Shown piece after piece: positions 63,901 through 64,000 of a DNA stretch of 64,000 bases (positions are counted from its first letter, which is position 1; each line of letters opens with the position of its first letter). Below the pieces are notes generated by a model, which made no database searches, was not told the DNA's origin, and was given only the letters and a program-made list of their open reading frames with translations. The stretch comes from Oryzias latipes (Eukaryota; Chordata; Actinopteri; Beloniformes; Adrianichthyidae). The stretch spans positions 11,125,983-11,189,982 of the forward strand of contig NC_019859.2 in NCBI RefSeq assembly GCF_002234675.1, in the 5' to 3' direction. The translations under genes and the position numbers were made by a program.

Positions 63901-64000
63901 TGTTTAGTTTGAACTGAACACAGTCTGTTAAAGTTTTCCCATCATTTAGGTGGGACAGACACAATGAATAACGGCAAGACGTGTTACTCACTGGCAGGTG
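54752..64000 (-). CDS. clock: CLOCK circadian transcription factor, 3' part (5' end outside window)
   Basis: bHLH-PAS activator that pairs with BMAL at E-boxes in the nucleus. Seventeen minus-strand exons: 64000-63992 (partial), 63806-63686, 62680-62567, 62379-62261, 62164-62082, 61721-61615, 61512-61365, 61250-61175, 59308-59167, 58977-58874, 57953-57831, 57640-57482, 56808-56605, 56180-55987, 55901-55772, 55505-55371, 55096-54752; 770 codons plus stop, all in phase. The N-terminal bHLH and start of PAS-A lie beyond 64000. Seen: end of PAS-A ([20 protein letters not shown]), PAS-B ([20 protein letters not shown]) with its PAC ([16 protein letters not shown]), a Ser-rich segment ([15 protein letters not shown]), the coiled-coil exon 57482-57640 ([20 protein letters not shown]) that matches the mouse Clock-delta19 exon, TFTQDRQIR, and several polyglutamine tracts. 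It ends [10 protein letters not shown]. Neighbour kit converges on it. The clocka/clockb assignment is open. Confidence 0.95.
54830..55010 (-). repeat. clock: Compound CAG/CAA repeat, C-terminal polyglutamine of clock
   Basis: Encodes successive Q runs of about 4, 6, 12 and 8 residues separated by PV, RQH and RH, then QQQ/QRQ-rich sequence. Mixed CAG, CAA and CGA codons make it less slippage-prone than a pure tract. Confidence 0.9.
55171..55230. repeat. Short retroelement tail fragment
   Basis: agaatagaatag followed by actttattaatccaacaaag resembles the 3' terminus of a common fish non-LTR element. Located in the last clock intron. Confidence 0.35.
57858..57902 (-). repeat. clock: CAG10-CAA5 repeat coding for Q15 in clock
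   Basis: Ten uninterrupted CAG codons followed by five CAA codons (read on the minus strand), in the exon 57831-57953 between NPSMMS and TQQLQTNVQ. This lies upstream of the delta19-equivalent exon, a different place from the mammalian C-terminal polyQ. Confidence 0.92.
59465..59757 (+). mobile_element. tRNA-derived SINE with internal duplication
   Basis: The head has a tRNA-like structure with a B box (ggttcgattcg, about 59519). The 3' body carries tgtaaagcgctttgggcctt, aaaagcgctatacaagttta and a final ccatttaccatttacca. The segment tgtcgaagtgtccttgggca is present twice in tandem (59532 and 59563), spacing about 31 bp. Confidence 0.7.
59822..61071 (+). mobile_element. Degenerate Tc1/mariner element
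   Basis: The terminal inverted repeats are gaggcctgtaattttcatc at the left and the complement of gaaaattacaggcctc at the right; both arms extend inward (tacctcaaccatgagaaaca against ctcatagttgaggtttacc). Length is about 1.25 kb, usual for the family. A broken transposase gene lies inside. Confidence 0.85.
60084..60950 (+). pseudogene. Tc1-like transposase, inactivated
   Basis: The frame starting at 60084 reads [20 protein letters not shown], followed by a stop. It continues with [20 protein letters not shown] (helix-turn-helix DNA-binding region) and [16 protein letters not shown]. The C-terminal ENLWTELK-type stretch appears near 60735. Several in-frame stops and indels show it is dead. Confidence 0.85.
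62681..63685 (-). other. clock: clock intron, nothing recognised
   Basis: About 1 kb of AT-rich sequence. No repeat, exon or RNA gene was recognised. Confidence 0.4.

Overview
The window is nuclear DNA from a teleost fish: spliced vertebrate genes with canonical GT-AG introns in an AT-rich background full of fish-type transposon copies and microsatellites. I suspect Oryzias (medaka) or a relative from the look of the interspersed repeats, but that is an impression, not proof. I rebuilt five genes exon by exon. The four complete ones give an uninterrupted reading frame from ATG to stop with compatible intron phases throughout; the fifth runs off the right edge.

Layout. (1) 427-6961, minus strand: two tandem six-exon secreted lipocalins (231 and 219 aa) resembling fish tributyltin-binding / saxitoxin-tetrodotoxin-binding proteins. 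(2) 9144-16611, minus strand: fip1l1, 15 coding exons, 538 aa, a subunit of the mRNA cleavage and polyadenylation machinery. (3) 16612-27309: a 10.7 kb gene-free interval holding the kit upstream region and several repeats. (4) 27310-50602, plus strand: a complete 21-exon KIT receptor tyrosine kinase, 954 aa. (5) 54752-64000, minus strand: the 3' 17 coding exons of clock (770 codons seen, from within PAS-A to the glutamine-rich C-terminus), with a 3 kb 3' UTR lying tail to tail with kit.

FIP1L1, KIT and CLOCK lie in the same chromosomal neighbourhood in tetrapods, where PDGFRA sits beside KIT. Here fip1l1 and kit are immediate divergent neighbours and nothing resembling pdgfra lies between them. 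This suggests one of the two post-duplication teleost copies of the block, more likely the kitb/clockb side. Paralogue identity needs a tree. The genes do not form one pathway: they are a conserved synteny block coding for 3' end processing, SCF-receptor signalling (pigment and germ cells) and the circadian clock.

The most interesting non-genic content is the mobile DNA. The 6.5 kb intron between kit exons 16 and 17 holds a stack of nested insertions, including an L1-type retrotransposon with a perfect 20 bp target-site duplication. That element is itself split by a terminal-inverted-repeat transposon with a further inverted-repeat element inside it. A recurrent roughly 600 bp repeat with ends like TTAAAG..CCACTC occurs about six times, and one copy carries a piggyBac-like MITE at a duplicated TTAA. 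I found no CRISPR, operon or undescribed multi-gene system, and none is expected in this kind of DNA.
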